In this document: piece after piece, positions 42,520 through 51,299 of the stretch
Numbering within the stretch: the first letter of the stretch is position 1
Layout: the number at the start of each line of letters is the position of its first letter
Assembly: GCA_910576325.1 (NCBI GenBank)
Contig: CAJTIM010000002.1
Location: 272,833 to 336,832, forward strand
DNA length: 64,000 bases
Source: Clostridia bacterium
GTDB taxonomy: Bacteria > Bacillota > Clostridia > Lachnospirales > Lachnospiraceae
Direction: 5' to 3'
Program-made: the position numbers and the translations under genes
The notes under the pieces: generated by a model
What the model was told of the DNA's origin: nothing
Databases searched by the model: none
What the model saw: only the letters and a program-made list of their open reading frames with translations

Positions 42520-44025
42520 TCATTCTCCGGCATGAGAGATACCAAGTATCTCAAGCTCTTTTTCCGTTAAGCCGATGCCGCGAAGCATCAGCCGGTTTCC
42601 GCGTAAAGCCTCAATGGAATTGATTCCCATACCGCCCATAAATTCTTTTATTTCGTGTTTCCATGCGGTCATCAGATGGATCAGGCGTTCACTGCCCATT
42701 GCAGGGTTAAGCCTTTTCACAAGCTCGGGACGCTGGGTTGCGATGCCCCAGTTGCATTTACCGCTTTGGCAGGTGCGGCACAGATGGCAGCCAAGAGCAA
42801 GCAGAGCGGCGGTAGCCACATAGCAGGCATCCGCACCGAGCGCAATGGCCTTTATTACATCTGCTGCGCTTCGGATACTGCCGCCCACTACAAGAGACAC
42901 ATTGCTGCGGATACCTTCATCCCGAAGCCTCTGATCAACGGCTGCCAGCGCCAGCTCAATGGGGATGCCTACATGGTCTCTGATTCTGGTGGGCGCAGCT
43001 CCGGTGCCGCCGCGGAACCCGTCAATGGCAATGATATCGGCTCCGCTTCGGGCAATACCGCTTGCGATTGCTGCAATGTTATGTACGGCGGCAACTTTTA
43101 CAATCACGGGTTTTTTATATTCCGTAGCTTCTTTTAGAGAAAAGACGAGCTGACGCAAATCTTCGATGGAATAAATATCATGATGCGGCGCCGGAGAAAT
43201 GGCGTCAGATCCTTCCGGGATCATACGGGTGCGGGATATATCTCCTACGATCTTTTCACCGGGAAGATGTCCCCCGATCCCTGGTTTTGCACCTTGCCCT
43301 ATTTTGATTTCAATCGCTGCGCCGGCTTGCAGATAATCCGCATGGACACCAAAACGGCCGGAAGCTACCTGCACGATGGTATTTTCACCATAGCAGTAAA
43401 AATCTTCATGCAGACCGCCTTCTCCGGTGTTATACAAAATTCCAAGTTCTGCTGCTGCCAGCGCAAGGGACTTGTGGGCGTTGTAGCTGATAGAGCCGTA
43501 GCTCATGGCAGAGAACATAACCGGCATAGACAGTTCCAGCTGCGGAGGCAGTGTACAGTTTAATTTTCCTTCTTTAGAGCGCTGTACTTTTGACGGCTTT
43601 TTTCCGAGAAAAACTCTGGTTTCCATTGGTTCCCGCAGCGGATCAATGGAAGGGTTCGTTACCTGTGAAGCATTGATCAGGATTTTGTCCCAGTAGACGG
43701 GAAGCGGTTTTGGATTCCCCATAGAGGACAAAAGAACACCGCCGCTGTTTGCCTGCTTGTATATTTCTTTCACTGTCTGGGCTGGCCAATTAGCGTTTTC
43801 GCGCAGGGTGCAGTCACTTTTTACAATCTTTAAGGCTTTTGTGGGACAAAAAGAAACGCAGCGCTGGCAGTTTACGCATTTTGAATCGTCGCACTTCATA
43901 ATTTTGAGTTTTTCATCGCAGCTGTGGACTTCATTCGCACATTGCCGCTCACATACACGGCAGGAAATGCATCTGCTTTCATTTCTGATTACTTCAAATT
44001 CAGGATAAATAAATTCGATACCCAT
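42520..44025 (-). CDS. Glutamate synthase FMN/ferredoxin subunit
   Basis: A 501-residue subunit. A ferredoxin domain with two 4Fe-4S motifs (CISCRVCERQC and CVNCQRCVSFCP, residues about 18–61) is fused to the FMN-binding glutamate-synthase barrel (about 150–480), which shows FSAMSYGSISYNAHKSLA, GEGGLHED, KIGQGAKPGIGGHLPG and the flavin site GGSIRSAADVIKAIALGAD. The 3Fe-4S loop is CHLCRTCQSGKCNWGIA. It makes glutamate from 2-oxoglutarate and ammonia delivered by the amidotransferase subunit. Electrons probably come through the ferredoxin domain. Stop of the previous gene and its ATG share one base (TAATG). Confidence 0.95.
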   Translation of the reverse strand: MGIEFIYPEFEVIRNESRCISCRVCERQCANEVHSCDEKLKIMKCDDSKCVNCQRCVSFCPTKALKIVKSDCTLRENANWPAQTVKEIYKQANSGGVLLSSMGNPKPLPVYWDKILINASQVTNPSIDPLREPMETRVFLGKKPSKVQRSKEGKLNCTLPPQLELSMPVMFSAMSYGSISYNAHKSLALAAAELGILYNTGEGGLHEDFYCYGENTIVQVASGRFGVHADYLQAGAAIEIKIGQGAKPGIGGHLPGEKIVGDISRTRMIPEGSDAISPAPHHDIYSIEDLRQLVFSLKEATEYKKPVIVKVAAVHNIAAIASGIARSGADIIAIDGFRGGTGAAPTRIRDHVGIPIELALAAVDQRLRDEGIRSNVSLVVGGSIRSAADVIKAIALGADACYVATAALLALGCHLCRTCQSGKCNWGIATQRPELVKRLNPAMGSERLIHLMTAWKHEIKEFMGGMGINSIEALRGNRLMLRGIGLTEKELEILGISHAGE

Positions 44026-45119
44026 TAAAACGCACCTTCCTTCACTTTAACGATGACAGGCTCGCCGCCGGCGGGAGACCATATGTTTTCCGCATTTGGC
44101 TCTATGATCCGAATAGCGGCCTCTTCGCTGGCAATGAATACTTTATCATCTTTTTCGCCAACTACCATAGAACGAAGCTTCAGACGGTCATTTAATGCCA
44201 TCAATCCGCCCTCAAATCCCAAAACAATGGAGAAAGGACCGGTAATCAAAAGGCTTGGAAACATAGTTCTAAGGTAAGTATGTTTCTTTTGGTCCTCCAA
44301 ATCCGTTTTTGCCGCAATGGTACTCCAGAACGGAGCGGCGATTACACTTGCGGCTTCGCCGAGCGTAAGTCCCTGTACGCGGAGCAGGTAATCCATGATA
44401 TAAGTAATGACTTCCGTATCGGTCCGGAGGGTGCATTTATAGCCGAACATTTCAATAAACCGGCGGTTGGCGTCATAGGAAGATATTTCTCCGTTATGCA
44501 CGACGGAATAGTCGAGCAGTGTAAAGGGATGCGCGCCTCCCCACCAGCCGGGGGTGTTTGTCGGATAACGTCCATGTGCCGTCCAGGAGTATCCTTCATA
44601 TTCTTCCAGCTTATAAAAGACGCCCACATCTTCCGGAAAACCGACCGCTTTGAAGGCACCCATGTTCTTGCCGCTGGAAAAGACGTAAACACCGGGCATT
44701 TCGGCGTTGATCTTCATAACTGTTTTGGCCACAAACTCTTTTTCTTCTAACTGTAAGGATGCAAGAACAGATTTTAAGGGAGCGGCAAAATATCTCCATA
44801 TGATCGGCTCATCTGTGACTTCCGGAATCTTCCGGGTCGGAATGATTTCCGATTGGATGATTTCAAAGCGTTCTTTTAAGAAGGCTTCACATTCCTTGCG
44901 GGTGTCGCGGGAATCAAAAAACATATGGAATGCGTAAAAATCTTTATATTCAGGGTAAATGCCGTAACCGGCAAAACCGCCGCCTAATCCGTTGGAACGG
45001 TCATGCATGGGTTTCATGGAATTTATGATCATTTCACCGGACATCTTATTTCCGTCTTTGGATATTACCGCTGAGATTGCACATCCGGAAGGGATTCTTA
45101 CCTGGCCTTCAATTTTCAT
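44025..45119 (-). CDS. Glutamate synthase glutamine-amidotransferase subunit
   Basis: A 364-residue class II amidotransferase domain protein, the first of the split glutamate synthase trio. It releases ammonia from glutamine. The likely nucleophile is Cys13 (PSGCAISAVI), not position 2, so a short N-terminal propeptide would have to be removed. Later motifs are HGRYPTNTPGWWGGAHPF, VVHNGEISSYDANRRF and TDTEVITYIMDYLL, typical of the GATase II fold. Transcription starts at a consensus promoter and passes through a terminator before the ATG. Confidence 0.92.
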   Translation of the reverse strand: MKIEGQVRIPSGCAISAVISKDGNKMSGEMIINSMKPMHDRSNGLGGGFAGYGIYPEYKDFYAFHMFFDSRDTRKECEAFLKERFEIIQSEIIPTRKIPEVTDEPIIWRYFAAPLKSVLASLQLEEKEFVAKTVMKINAEMPGVYVFSSGKNMGAFKAVGFPEDVGVFYKLEEYEGYSWTAHGRYPTNTPGWWGGAHPFTLLDYSVVHNGEISSYDANRRFIEMFGYKCTLRTDTEVITYIMDYLLRVQGLTLGEAASVIAAPFWSTIAAKTDLEDQKKHTYLRTMFPSLLITGPFSIVLGFEGGLMALNDRLKLRSMVVGEKDDKVFIASEEAAIRIIEPNAENIWSPAGGEPVIVKVKEGAF

Positions 45120-45148
45120 AAGTTTGTACCTTCCTTTCAGAATAAATC

Positions 45149-45212
45149 AAAAAAGCAAAGGCATCCGCTTTCAGGGCAGGTAATTTCTGCTCTGAAAATG
45201 AACGCCTTTGCT
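45149..45212 (-). terminator. Leader terminator of the glutamate-synthase operon, with GCAAAGGCGT box
   Basis: On the minus strand AGCAAAGGC (45212–45204) pairs with GCCTTTGCT (45162–45154), with a second inner stem (CAGAGCAG with CTGCCCTG), followed by TTTTTT (45154–45149). The hairpin begins only some 5 bases after the predicted start of transcription, so it is an attenuator that must be overridden for the operon to be expressed. Confidence 0.85.
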
Positions 45213-45223
45213 CATAATTTATA

Positions 45224-45252
45224 TTTATACAGCGGATGATGCGCGTTGTCAA
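45224..45252 (-). promoter_or_regulatory. Promoter of the glutamate-synthase operon
   Basis: On the minus strand TTGACA (45252–45247) and TATAAA (45229–45224) are 17 bases apart, a near-consensus sigma-A promoter. Confidence 0.85.
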
Positions 45253-45289
45253 TATTTTTTTGGCGGCAATAGAAAAAATAAAAAAAGGA

Positions 45290-45318
45290 TTGACAAATGA
45301 TTTTTAAGGGTGTATCAT
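45290..45318 (+). promoter_or_regulatory. glnN: Promoter of the glutamine-synthetase operon
   Basis: TTGACA (45290–45295) and TATCAT (45313–45318) are 17 bases apart, a near-consensus sigma-A promoter, 37 bases from and divergent to that of the glutamate-synthase operon. The leader before the ATG is about 170 bases and holds two terminators. Confidence 0.85.
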
Positions 45319-45337
45319 CCAACACGTAAAGGCAAAG

Positions 45338-45372
45338 GCGTCTTTGAGAGGAAGTTCTCAGAGACGCTTTTT
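45338..45372 (+). terminator. First leader terminator before glnN, with GCAAAGGCGT box
   Basis: A 12-bp stem (GCGTCTTTGAGA, 45338–45349, with 45356–45367, one G·U pair) carries a 6-base loop GGAAGT and is followed by TTTTT. The left arm overlaps the box GGCAAAGGCGTCTTT (45331–45345). Confidence 0.88.
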
Positions 45373-45411
45373 ACTTTTGTAAGAAAAATACATACAATTT
45401 GATAGAAAAGG

Positions 45412-45469
45412 CAAGGGAGTCTTTTGCGGCGCAGGGAAAAGCGCCATGAAAGCCATCCTTGTTTTTTTT
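45412..45469 (+). terminator. Second leader terminator before glnN
   Basis: CAAGG (45412–45416) pairs with CCTTG (45457–45461) and GGCGC (45428–45432) with GCGCC (45441–45445), followed by eight T. The left arm GGCAAGGGAGTCTTTT is a variant of the box in the first terminator, so the leader holds two related attenuators in tandem. Confidence 0.8.
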
Positions 45470-45499
45470 GTTTTCAAGTTGGAAGGAGTGGGATTATGA
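45446..45499 (+). CDS. Possible leader peptide coupled to glnN
   Basis: A 17-codon frame ([17 protein letters not shown]) begins inside the right arm of the second leader terminator and its stop overlaps the glnN start (ATGA). AGGGA lies ten bases before it. Ribosomes translating it would melt that hairpin and couple into glnN. Whether it is translated is unknown. Confidence 0.35.
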   Translation: MKAILVFFVFKLEGVGL

Positions 45500-47592
45500 A
45501 AAATGTATCAGATTTTTTTGGATGTAAAGTATTTGATGACAGGGTGATGAAAGCAAATTTATCGGCAAAGGTTTATCGGTCTTTGAGAAAGACGATTGAT
45601 GAAGGCGCAAAGCTTGATATTGGCGTAGCAAATGCAGTAGCGGCAGCTATGAAAGACTGGGCGGTGGATCATGGCGCTACACATTATACACATTGGTTCC
45701 AGCCCCTTACCGGCGTCACGGCAGAAAAGCACGACAGCTTTATTTCTCCGTCTCCCGATGGGGGTGTGATTATGGAGTTTTCCGGAAAGGAACTGATCAA
45801 AGGAGAACCGGATGCGTCGTCGTTTCCCTCCGGCGGACTTCGGGCGACTTTTGAAGCGCGGGGATACACGGCCTGGGACCCTACTTCTTATGCATTCATT
45901 AAGGGCAATACCCTGTGTATACCTACCGCATTCTGTTCTTACGGCGGTGAAGCGCTGGATAAGAAAACGCCGCTGCTCCGTTCTATGGAAGCGCTGAATA
46001 AGCAGGCAATCCGTATTCTCCGTCTGTTTGGAAATGACAGCGTGAAATGTGTCCGCACATCCGTGGGACCGGAACAGGAATATTTCCTTATTACGGAAGA
46101 AATGTATGAACAGCGGAGGGATCTTCGATTTACGGGACGTACTCTTTTTGGTGCAAAGCCGCCGAAGGGACAGGAGATGGACGATCATTATTTCGGAGTG
46201 ATCAAGCCGCGGGTTGCGGCCTATATGGAAGAGTTGAATGAAGAACTCTGGAAGCTGGGCATTCTGGCAAAGACAGAGCATAATGAAGTTGCCCCGGCGC
46301 AGCATGAACTTGCCCCTGTCTATACGACAACAAACATTGCAACAGACCATAACCAGCTGACAATGGAAATTATGCAGAAGGTTGCGGCAAAGCATGGACT
46401 TGTGTGCCTGCTTCATGAAAAACCGTTTGCCGGAGTAAACGGAAGCGGAAAGCATAACAACTGGTCCTTGACTGCGGATGGCGGCGTAAATCTGCTGTCG
46501 CCGGGGGAAACGCCGTATGAAAACGCGCAGTTTTTATTATTCCTCTGTGCGGTTATCAAGGCGGTGGACGATTATCAGGATCTGCTTCGTCTTTCTGTTG
46601 CGACAGCAGGAAATGATCACAGACTTGGGGCAAACGAAGCGCCTCCGGCAGTCATTTCTATTTTCCTTGGAGAAGAATTGAATGCAGTACTGGAAGCGAT
46701 TGAAACCGGTACTCCCTATGCGGGAACTGAAAAAACACAGATGAAGCTCGGCGTGGACGTACTTCCGAAGTTTAACCGCGATACCACGGACCGCAACCGT
46801 ACATCGCCCTTTGCATTTACCGGAAATAAATTTGAATTTCGTATGCTTGGCTCTTCCAACAGCATTGCCTGTGCAAATATCATGCTGAACAGTGCGGTGG
46901 CGGAAAGCTTGAAAATCTATGCGGACAGACTGGAAAAAGCAGAGAATTTTGAAGATGTGCTGCATGAAATGATTCGCAAGACCATCAAAGATCATAAGCA
47001 TGTTATTTTCAACGGGAATGGTTATGACGACACCTGGATTCAGGAAGCTGTGGAAAAGAGAGGGCTTCTTAACTACCGTACAACACCGGATTGTATGCCG
47101 CATCTGCTGGATGAAAAAAATGTACGGATGCTGACAAGCCACAAGGTATTTTCAGAAGCGGAGCTGAAGTCCAGATGTGAAATTATGTTGGAAAACTATT
47201 GCAAGACGGTTCTGATTGAAGCAAATACCATGATTGATATGGCAAAGACAGAAATTGCTCCGGCAGTAAGCGCATATGTACTGGAGCTTGCAAATACGGC
47301 GGCGGCAAAAAAGGTGGTGGATGATTCCTTTTCATGCGGTTATGAGACGAAGCTTGTGAAAAACCTTGCAGGATTGGAAGATCAGATTGCGATCAGGACA
47401 GATGAATTGGAAAACGCAGTGATGAAACTTCAGGATGCGGAGAATGTGGAAGCCGAAGCTTATATGATTCGGGATGCTGTTTTAGGAAAAATGGGAGAAT
47501 TAAGAGCTGCCTGCGATGAGGCGGAAACGATGACGGCAAAGAAATACTGGCCGTTTCCGACTTATGGAGATTTGCTGTTTGGCGTAAAATAA
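45496..47592 (+). CDS. glnN: Glutamine synthetase type III
   Basis: A 698-residue GSIII, the large dodecameric form of Clostridia and Bacteroides. Family features seen are [15 protein letters not shown] at the start, [38 protein letters not shown] (first 20 residues), [40 protein letters not shown] and [16 protein letters not shown]. These cover the glutamate, ATP and metal sites. It makes glutamine from glutamate and ammonia, feeding every gene downstream. The ATG at 45496 follows GGAAGGAG; an earlier frame from 45424 only reads through the leader terminator. Expression is controlled by the two-terminator leader. Confidence 0.97.
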   Translation: MKNVSDFFGCKVFDDRVMKANLSAKVYRSLRKTIDEGAKLDIGVANAVAAAMKDWAVDHGATHYTHWFQPLTGVTAEKHDSFISPSPDGGVIMEFSGKELIKGEPDASSFPSGGLRATFEARGYTAWDPTSYAFIKGNTLCIPTAFCSYGGEALDKKTPLLRSMEALNKQAIRILRLFGNDSVKCVRTSVGPEQEYFLITEEMYEQRRDLRFTGRTLFGAKPPKGQEMDDHYFGVIKPRVAAYMEELNEELWKLGILAKTEHNEVAPAQHELAPVYTTTNIATDHNQLTMEIMQKVAAKHGLVCLLHEKPFAGVNGSGKHNNWSLTADGGVNLLSPGETPYENAQFLLFLCAVIKAVDDYQDLLRLSVATAGNDHRLGANEAPPAVISIFLGEELNAVLEAIETGTPYAGTEKTQMKLGVDVLPKFNRDTTDRNRTSPFAFTGNKFEFRMLGSSNSIACANIMLNSAVAESLKIYADRLEKAENFEDVLHEMIRKTIKDHKHVIFNGNGYDDTWIQEAVEKRGLLNYRTTPDCMPHLLDEKNVRMLTSHKVFSEAELKSRCEIMLENYCKTVLIEANTMIDMAKTEIAPAVSAYVLELANTAAAKKVVDDSFSCGYETKLVKNLAGLEDQIAIRTDELENAVMKLQDAENVEAEAYMIRDAVLGKMGELRAACDEAETMTAKKYWPFPTYGDLLFGVK

Positions 47593-47612
47593 GTTGATAA
47601 ATTTAACCTGAT

Positions 47613-47779
47613 AGTCCAGCTAAGAAATGTCAAGTATTTATTAAAAATAATTTCTGCTGGACGGTAAAGTCGAGGAGGCGCACGAGAGAAACTTTTATGA
47701 GTGTCCTTTCGAATAAAAGTTTCTCTCATCACAGGTGTTCCGAAGCGGCTTTACCCTTTAGTGCTGTCGCGCAGCGACT
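47613..47779 (+). promoter_or_regulatory. Structured leader of the ammonium-transporter gene
   Basis: Three stems are visible. GTCCAGC pairs with GCTGGAC (47613–47662 region). An outer stem GGTAAAGTCG (47663–47672) pairs with CGGCTTTACC (about 47747–47756) with one wobble. It encloses a perfect 15-bp stem GAGAGAAACTTTTAT (47684–47698 with 47713–47727). There is no T-run, so control of translation or mRNA processing between glnN and the transporter gene is more likely than termination. Confidence 0.7.
47752..47779 (+). repeat. Short dispersed repeat, copy 2
   Basis: It matches 24 of 28 bases of the copy at 13867–13894. Its core GTCGCGCAGCGAC is a perfect 5-bp hairpin with a 3-base loop. It ends 21 bases before the transporter ATG, next to the ribosome site TAGGAGGAAG. 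Confidence 0.7.
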
Positions 47780-47799
47780 TTTAGTAGGAGGAAGAAGAG

Positions 47800-49557
47800 A
47801 TGGATGAAGCTATGAAAGCACTTGTGCAGGAAGCGGTATCCGGCGAAGTGTTCGGAGTCTGGTTTTTAATTGGCGCCGCATTGGTGTTCTGGATGCAGGC
47901 AGGTTTTGCAATGGTAGAGGCAGGTTTTACCAGGGCGAAAAATACAGGAAATATCATTATGAAGAATTTAATGGATTTTTGTATTGGAACCGTAGTATTT
48001 ATACTGATTGGCTTTGGATTGCTGATGGGAGAAGATCTGTTTGGATTTATCGGAAGGCCGGGATTTGATTTGTTTACTGCATATGCGGAGTTTGATTTTT
48101 CCGGCTTTGTGTTTAACCTTGTATTTTGTGCTACAACGGCAACCATCGTATCCGGTGCAATGGCGGAACGTACAAAATTTCTTTCCTATTGTATTTATTC
48201 CGGTGTAATTTCTGCGTTGATTTATCCGATTGAAGCACACTGGATATGGGGAGGTGGATGGCTGGCACAGCTCGGTTTCCATGATTTCGCCGGCTCCTGC
48301 GCGATTCATATGGCAGGCGGTATTTCCGCGTTGATTGGCGCGAAAATTCTTGGTCCCCGTATCGGAAAGTTTACCAGAGATAAGAGCGGAAACGTTGTGA
48401 AAGTAAATGCCTTTCCGGGGCACAGCATTGCCCTGGGAGCGCTTGGGGTATTTATTCTTTGGCTCGGCTGGTATGGATTTAATGGTGCGGCCGCAACTTC
48501 CATTGCACAGCTTGGTTCTATTTTCCTGACAACAACCGTTGCGCCGGCTGTTGCAACGGTTGTCTGTATGGTCTTTACGTGGATAAAATATGGAAAGCCG
48601 GATGTTTCCATGTGTCTGAACGCATCGTTAGCAGGGCTTGTGGCGATCACGGCACCGTGTGATGTGACGGATGCATTCGGTGCGGCTGTGATTGGAGCAG
48701 CTGCCGGCCTTTTGGTTGTGTTTGGCGTATGGCTTCTCGACCATGTGCTTTATATTGATGATCCGGTGGGGGCAGTTGCCGTGCATTGCATGAATGGGAT
48801 CTGGGGTACACTGGCAGTTGGACTATTTGCTACGGATACAGCTCCTGGATACAGTATTGCAAATGCTTCGGGAGAAACTTTAACCGGTCTGTTTTACGGC
48901 GGCGGATTTGATTTATTAAAACTCCAGTTTATCGGCTTTGTCAGTGTGGCGGCATGGACAGCGGTTACGATAACGATTGCATTCCTTGTGATCCGAATGA
49001 TCGTGGGTCTTCGCGTAGACAGAGAAGAAGAAATGACTGGTCTTGATGCGGCAGAGCATGGTCTTCCTTCCGCATATGCAGGCTTTGCAATGCTTCCGGA
49101 GTATATTGAAGAGGGAAATGACCCTGTGGCGGTATCCGGTGATATTCCGGTTGCGGAAGCGATTCCGGTTAAGAAAGTTCCTGCGTTTGAAGAAGGCACT
49201 CCGAAGTTTACAAAAATTGAGATTGTCTGCAAGGAATCCAAATTTGAAGTATTAAAGAATGCAATGATAAAGCTGGGAATTACCGGTATGACAGTATCCC
49301 ATGTCCTGGGATGCGGGATTCAGAAAGGCAAACCGGAGTATTATCGCGGCGTACAGGTAGAAGCGAATCTGTTTCCAAAAGTACAGGTAGATATTGTAGT
49401 CAGTGCGGTTCCGGTCCGTAAAGTGATTGAAACAGCGAAGAAGGTACTTTACACAGGGCATATTGGAGATGGAAAGATTTTCGTCTATGATGTGGAAAAT
49501 GTAGTGAAAGTAAGAACCGGAGAAGAAGGATTTGACGCCCTTCAGGATGTGGAATAA
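47800..49557 (+). CDS. Ammonium channel fused to a C-terminal PII signalling domain
   Basis: A 585-residue fusion. Residues about 1–415 are an Amt/MEP channel with eleven membrane segments and the two pore histidines (in AIHMAGG and AVHCMNG). Residues about 465–585 are a complete PII (GlnB/GlnK) domain: FTKIEIVCKESKFEVLKNAM, GITGMTVSHVLGCGIQKG, YYRGVQVEANLFPKVQVDIV, TGHIGDGKIFVYDVE. PII normally is a separate protein that plugs the channel. Here plug and channel are one chain. The T-loop Tyr that is uridylylated in enterobacteria is Val, so control must be by ATP/ADP/2-oxoglutarate alone. It supplies ammonia to the glutamine synthetase encoded before it. Confidence 0.94.
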   Translation: MDEAMKALVQEAVSGEVFGVWFLIGAALVFWMQAGFAMVEAGFTRAKNTGNIIMKNLMDFCIGTVVFILIGFGLLMGEDLFGFIGRPGFDLFTAYAEFDFSGFVFNLVFCATTATIVSGAMAERTKFLSYCIYSGVISALIYPIEAHWIWGGGWLAQLGFHDFAGSCAIHMAGGISALIGAKILGPRIGKFTRDKSGNVVKVNAFPGHSIALGALGVFILWLGWYGFNGAAATSIAQLGSIFLTTTVAPAVATVVCMVFTWIKYGKPDVSMCLNASLAGLVAITAPCDVTDAFGAAVIGAAAGLLVVFGVWLLDHVLYIDDPVGAVAVHCMNGIWGTLAVGLFATDTAPGYSIANASGETLTGLFYGGGFDLLKLQFIGFVSVAAWTAVTITIAFLVIRMIVGLRVDREEEMTGLDAAEHGLPSAYAGFAMLPEYIEEGNDPVAVSGDIPVAEAIPVKKVPAFEEGTPKFTKIEIVCKESKFEVLKNAMIKLGITGMTVSHVLGCGIQKGKPEYYRGVQVEANLFPKVQVDIVVSAVPVRKVIETAKKVLYTGHIGDGKIFVYDVENVVKVRTGEEGFDALQDVE

Positions 49558-49585
49558 AAGCCGGGACAGATAGAAACTAAATATT

Positions 49586-49600
49586 GCAAAGGCGTTTGAG
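49586..49600 (+). promoter_or_regulatory. GCAAAGGCGT box before asnB
   Basis: GCAAAGGCGTTTGAG repeats the box seen in the two nitrogen leaders, 79 bases after it comes the asnB ATG. No clear hairpin or T-run follows, so this copy is either a processing site or a decayed attenuator. Confidence 0.5.
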
Positions 49601-49678
49601 AAAAGAGAAGTAGTACGGGTGATCACTTACAGCGAGTGTGGAATGGTGAATTACTTAAATTTATGGAGGTACATTCCT

Positions 49679-51259
49679 ATGTGTTCTATTATGGGTTATT
49701 GCAGCCGCAGCGCTGTTTATGATGTTTTTTTGGAAGGCTTTAACAGGACCATATCAAGAGGTCCGGATGACAGCCGGATTGTTGAAACGGGAGACGGACT
49801 GCTTGGATTTCACAGACTATCCATTATGGGGCTGGCTCCGACGGGGATGCAGCCGTTTAAACTGGGTGACAGCTATGTGGTCTGCAACGGAGAAATCTAT
49901 GGTTTTAAGAAGCTGAAAGAAAAACTGGCAGAGAAATATACATTTAAGAGTGAATCGGATTGTGAGATTCTTTTGCCGCTGTATCAGGAATATGGAACTG
50001 CAATGTTCGCCATGTTAGATGCGGAGTTTGCCTGTATTATTTATGACGGAGACACAGGAGAATTTATTGCGGCAAGAGATCCGATTGGTATCCGGCCTTT
50101 GTATTATGGATATGACAAAGAAGGGGCCGTCATATTTGCCAGCGAAGCGAAAAATCTGGCAGGGCTTACGGATAAGATTATGCCGTTTCCGCCGGGACAC
50201 TACTATAAAAGCGGTCAGTTTATCCGTTACTGCGACATCGCCAAAGCGGAGCGTATCTGCCGTGATAATCTGGAGACCGTATGCAGAAATATTCATGATA
50301 AACTCACAGCCGGAGTGGAGAAACGCCTGGTAGCTGACGCAAAGGTGGGGTTTTTGCTTTCAGGCGGACTGGATTCTTCTCTGGTATGCGCGATTGCGGC
50401 AAAGAAAAGCAAAGAACCAATCAGGACCTTTGCGATTGGCATGAGAGAAGACGCCATTGATTTAAAGTATGCGAGGCAGGCGGCGGATTATATTGGAAGC
50501 GACCATACGGAGGTTTATATGACGCCGGATGAAGTGCTTTCTTCGCTGGAAACAGTTATTCAGTTACTGGGAACCTATGATATTACGACGATACGTGCAT
50601 CCATAGGAATGTATCTGGTGTGCAGAGCAATCCATGAACAGACGGATATCCGTGTTCTGCTGACGGGTGAAATATCGGATGAACTCTTTGGATATAAATA
50701 TACGGATTTCGCACCGGATGCAGCGGCGTTTCAGGCGGAGTCGCAAAAACGAATCCGGGAGCTTCATATGTACGACGTCCTTCGCGCCGACCGCTGTATC
50801 TCCGTAAACTCACTGGAAGCAAGAGTTCCCTTTGGTGATTTGGATTTTGTGAAGTATGTAATGTCTGTTGATCCGGAATTAAAAATCAACACTTATGGAA
50901 AGGGGAAATATCTGCTGCGCCGTGCGTTTGAAGGCGGTGATTATTTGCCGGAAGATATTTTGTGGAGAGAGAAAGCAGCGTTTTCAGATGCGGTCGGGCA
51001 CTCTATGGTAGATTACTTAAAGGAGTATGCAGAGCGTAAATATACGGATAAAGAGTATGAAAGCATATGTAAAAAATATGCGTATGCCAGACCATTTACA
51101 AAGGAATCATTGCTGTACAGAGAGATTTTTGAAACATATTATCCGGGGCAGGCAGAGATGATTGCCGGGTACTGGATGCCGAATAAAGAATGGGAGGGAT
51201 GCGATGTGAAAGATCCTTCCGCAAGAGTGCTGTCAAACTATGGAGACAGCGGGAAATAG
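49679..51259 (+). CDS. asnB: Glutamine-hydrolysing asparagine synthase
   Basis: A 526-residue enzyme. The ATG at 49679 (after GGAGG) puts the amidotransferase nucleophile at Cys2 (MCSIMGYC), which decides the start over an earlier frame. The N-terminal glutaminase domain continues with RGPDDSR and VVCNGEIY. The synthetase domain has the ATP-binding loop LSGGLDSSLVCAIAAK and LTGEISDELFGY. It makes asparagine from aspartate with ammonia from glutamine and ATP. It is followed, 40 bases on, by purF and shares the operon of other glutamine users. Confidence 0.95.
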   Translation: MCSIMGYCSRSAVYDVFLEGFNRTISRGPDDSRIVETGDGLLGFHRLSIMGLAPTGMQPFKLGDSYVVCNGEIYGFKKLKEKLAEKYTFKSESDCEILLPLYQEYGTAMFAMLDAEFACIIYDGDTGEFIAARDPIGIRPLYYGYDKEGAVIFASEAKNLAGLTDKIMPFPPGHYYKSGQFIRYCDIAKAERICRDNLETVCRNIHDKLTAGVEKRLVADAKVGFLLSGGLDSSLVCAIAAKKSKEPIRTFAIGMREDAIDLKYARQAADYIGSDHTEVYMTPDEVLSSLETVIQLLGTYDITTIRASIGMYLVCRAIHEQTDIRVLLTGEISDELFGYKYTDFAPDAAAFQAESQKRIRELHMYDVLRADRCISVNSLEARVPFGDLDFVKYVMSVDPELKINTYGKGKYLLRRAFEGGDYLPEDILWREKAAFSDAVGHSMVDYLKEYAERKYTDKEYESICKKYAYARPFTKESLLYREIFETYYPGQAEMIAGYWMPNKEWEGCDVKDPSARVLSNYGDSGK

Positions 51260-51299
51260 AATTTTTAGATGGAATGGATGTGCAGGAGGGAGTAGGGCT

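Noticed and set aside
45300..45480. Glutamine or other known riboswitch, T-box, or ANTAR double hairpin in the glnN leader
   Set aside because: No T-box sequence is present and the hairpin loops lack the hexaloop A/G positions known for ANTAR targets; only terminators and a shared box can be supported.
47697..47804. Upstream frame starting in the ammonium-channel leader hairpin
   Set aside because: It would overlap the channel start, but its start lies inside a 15-bp stem with no well-placed ribosome site, so translation is not supported.
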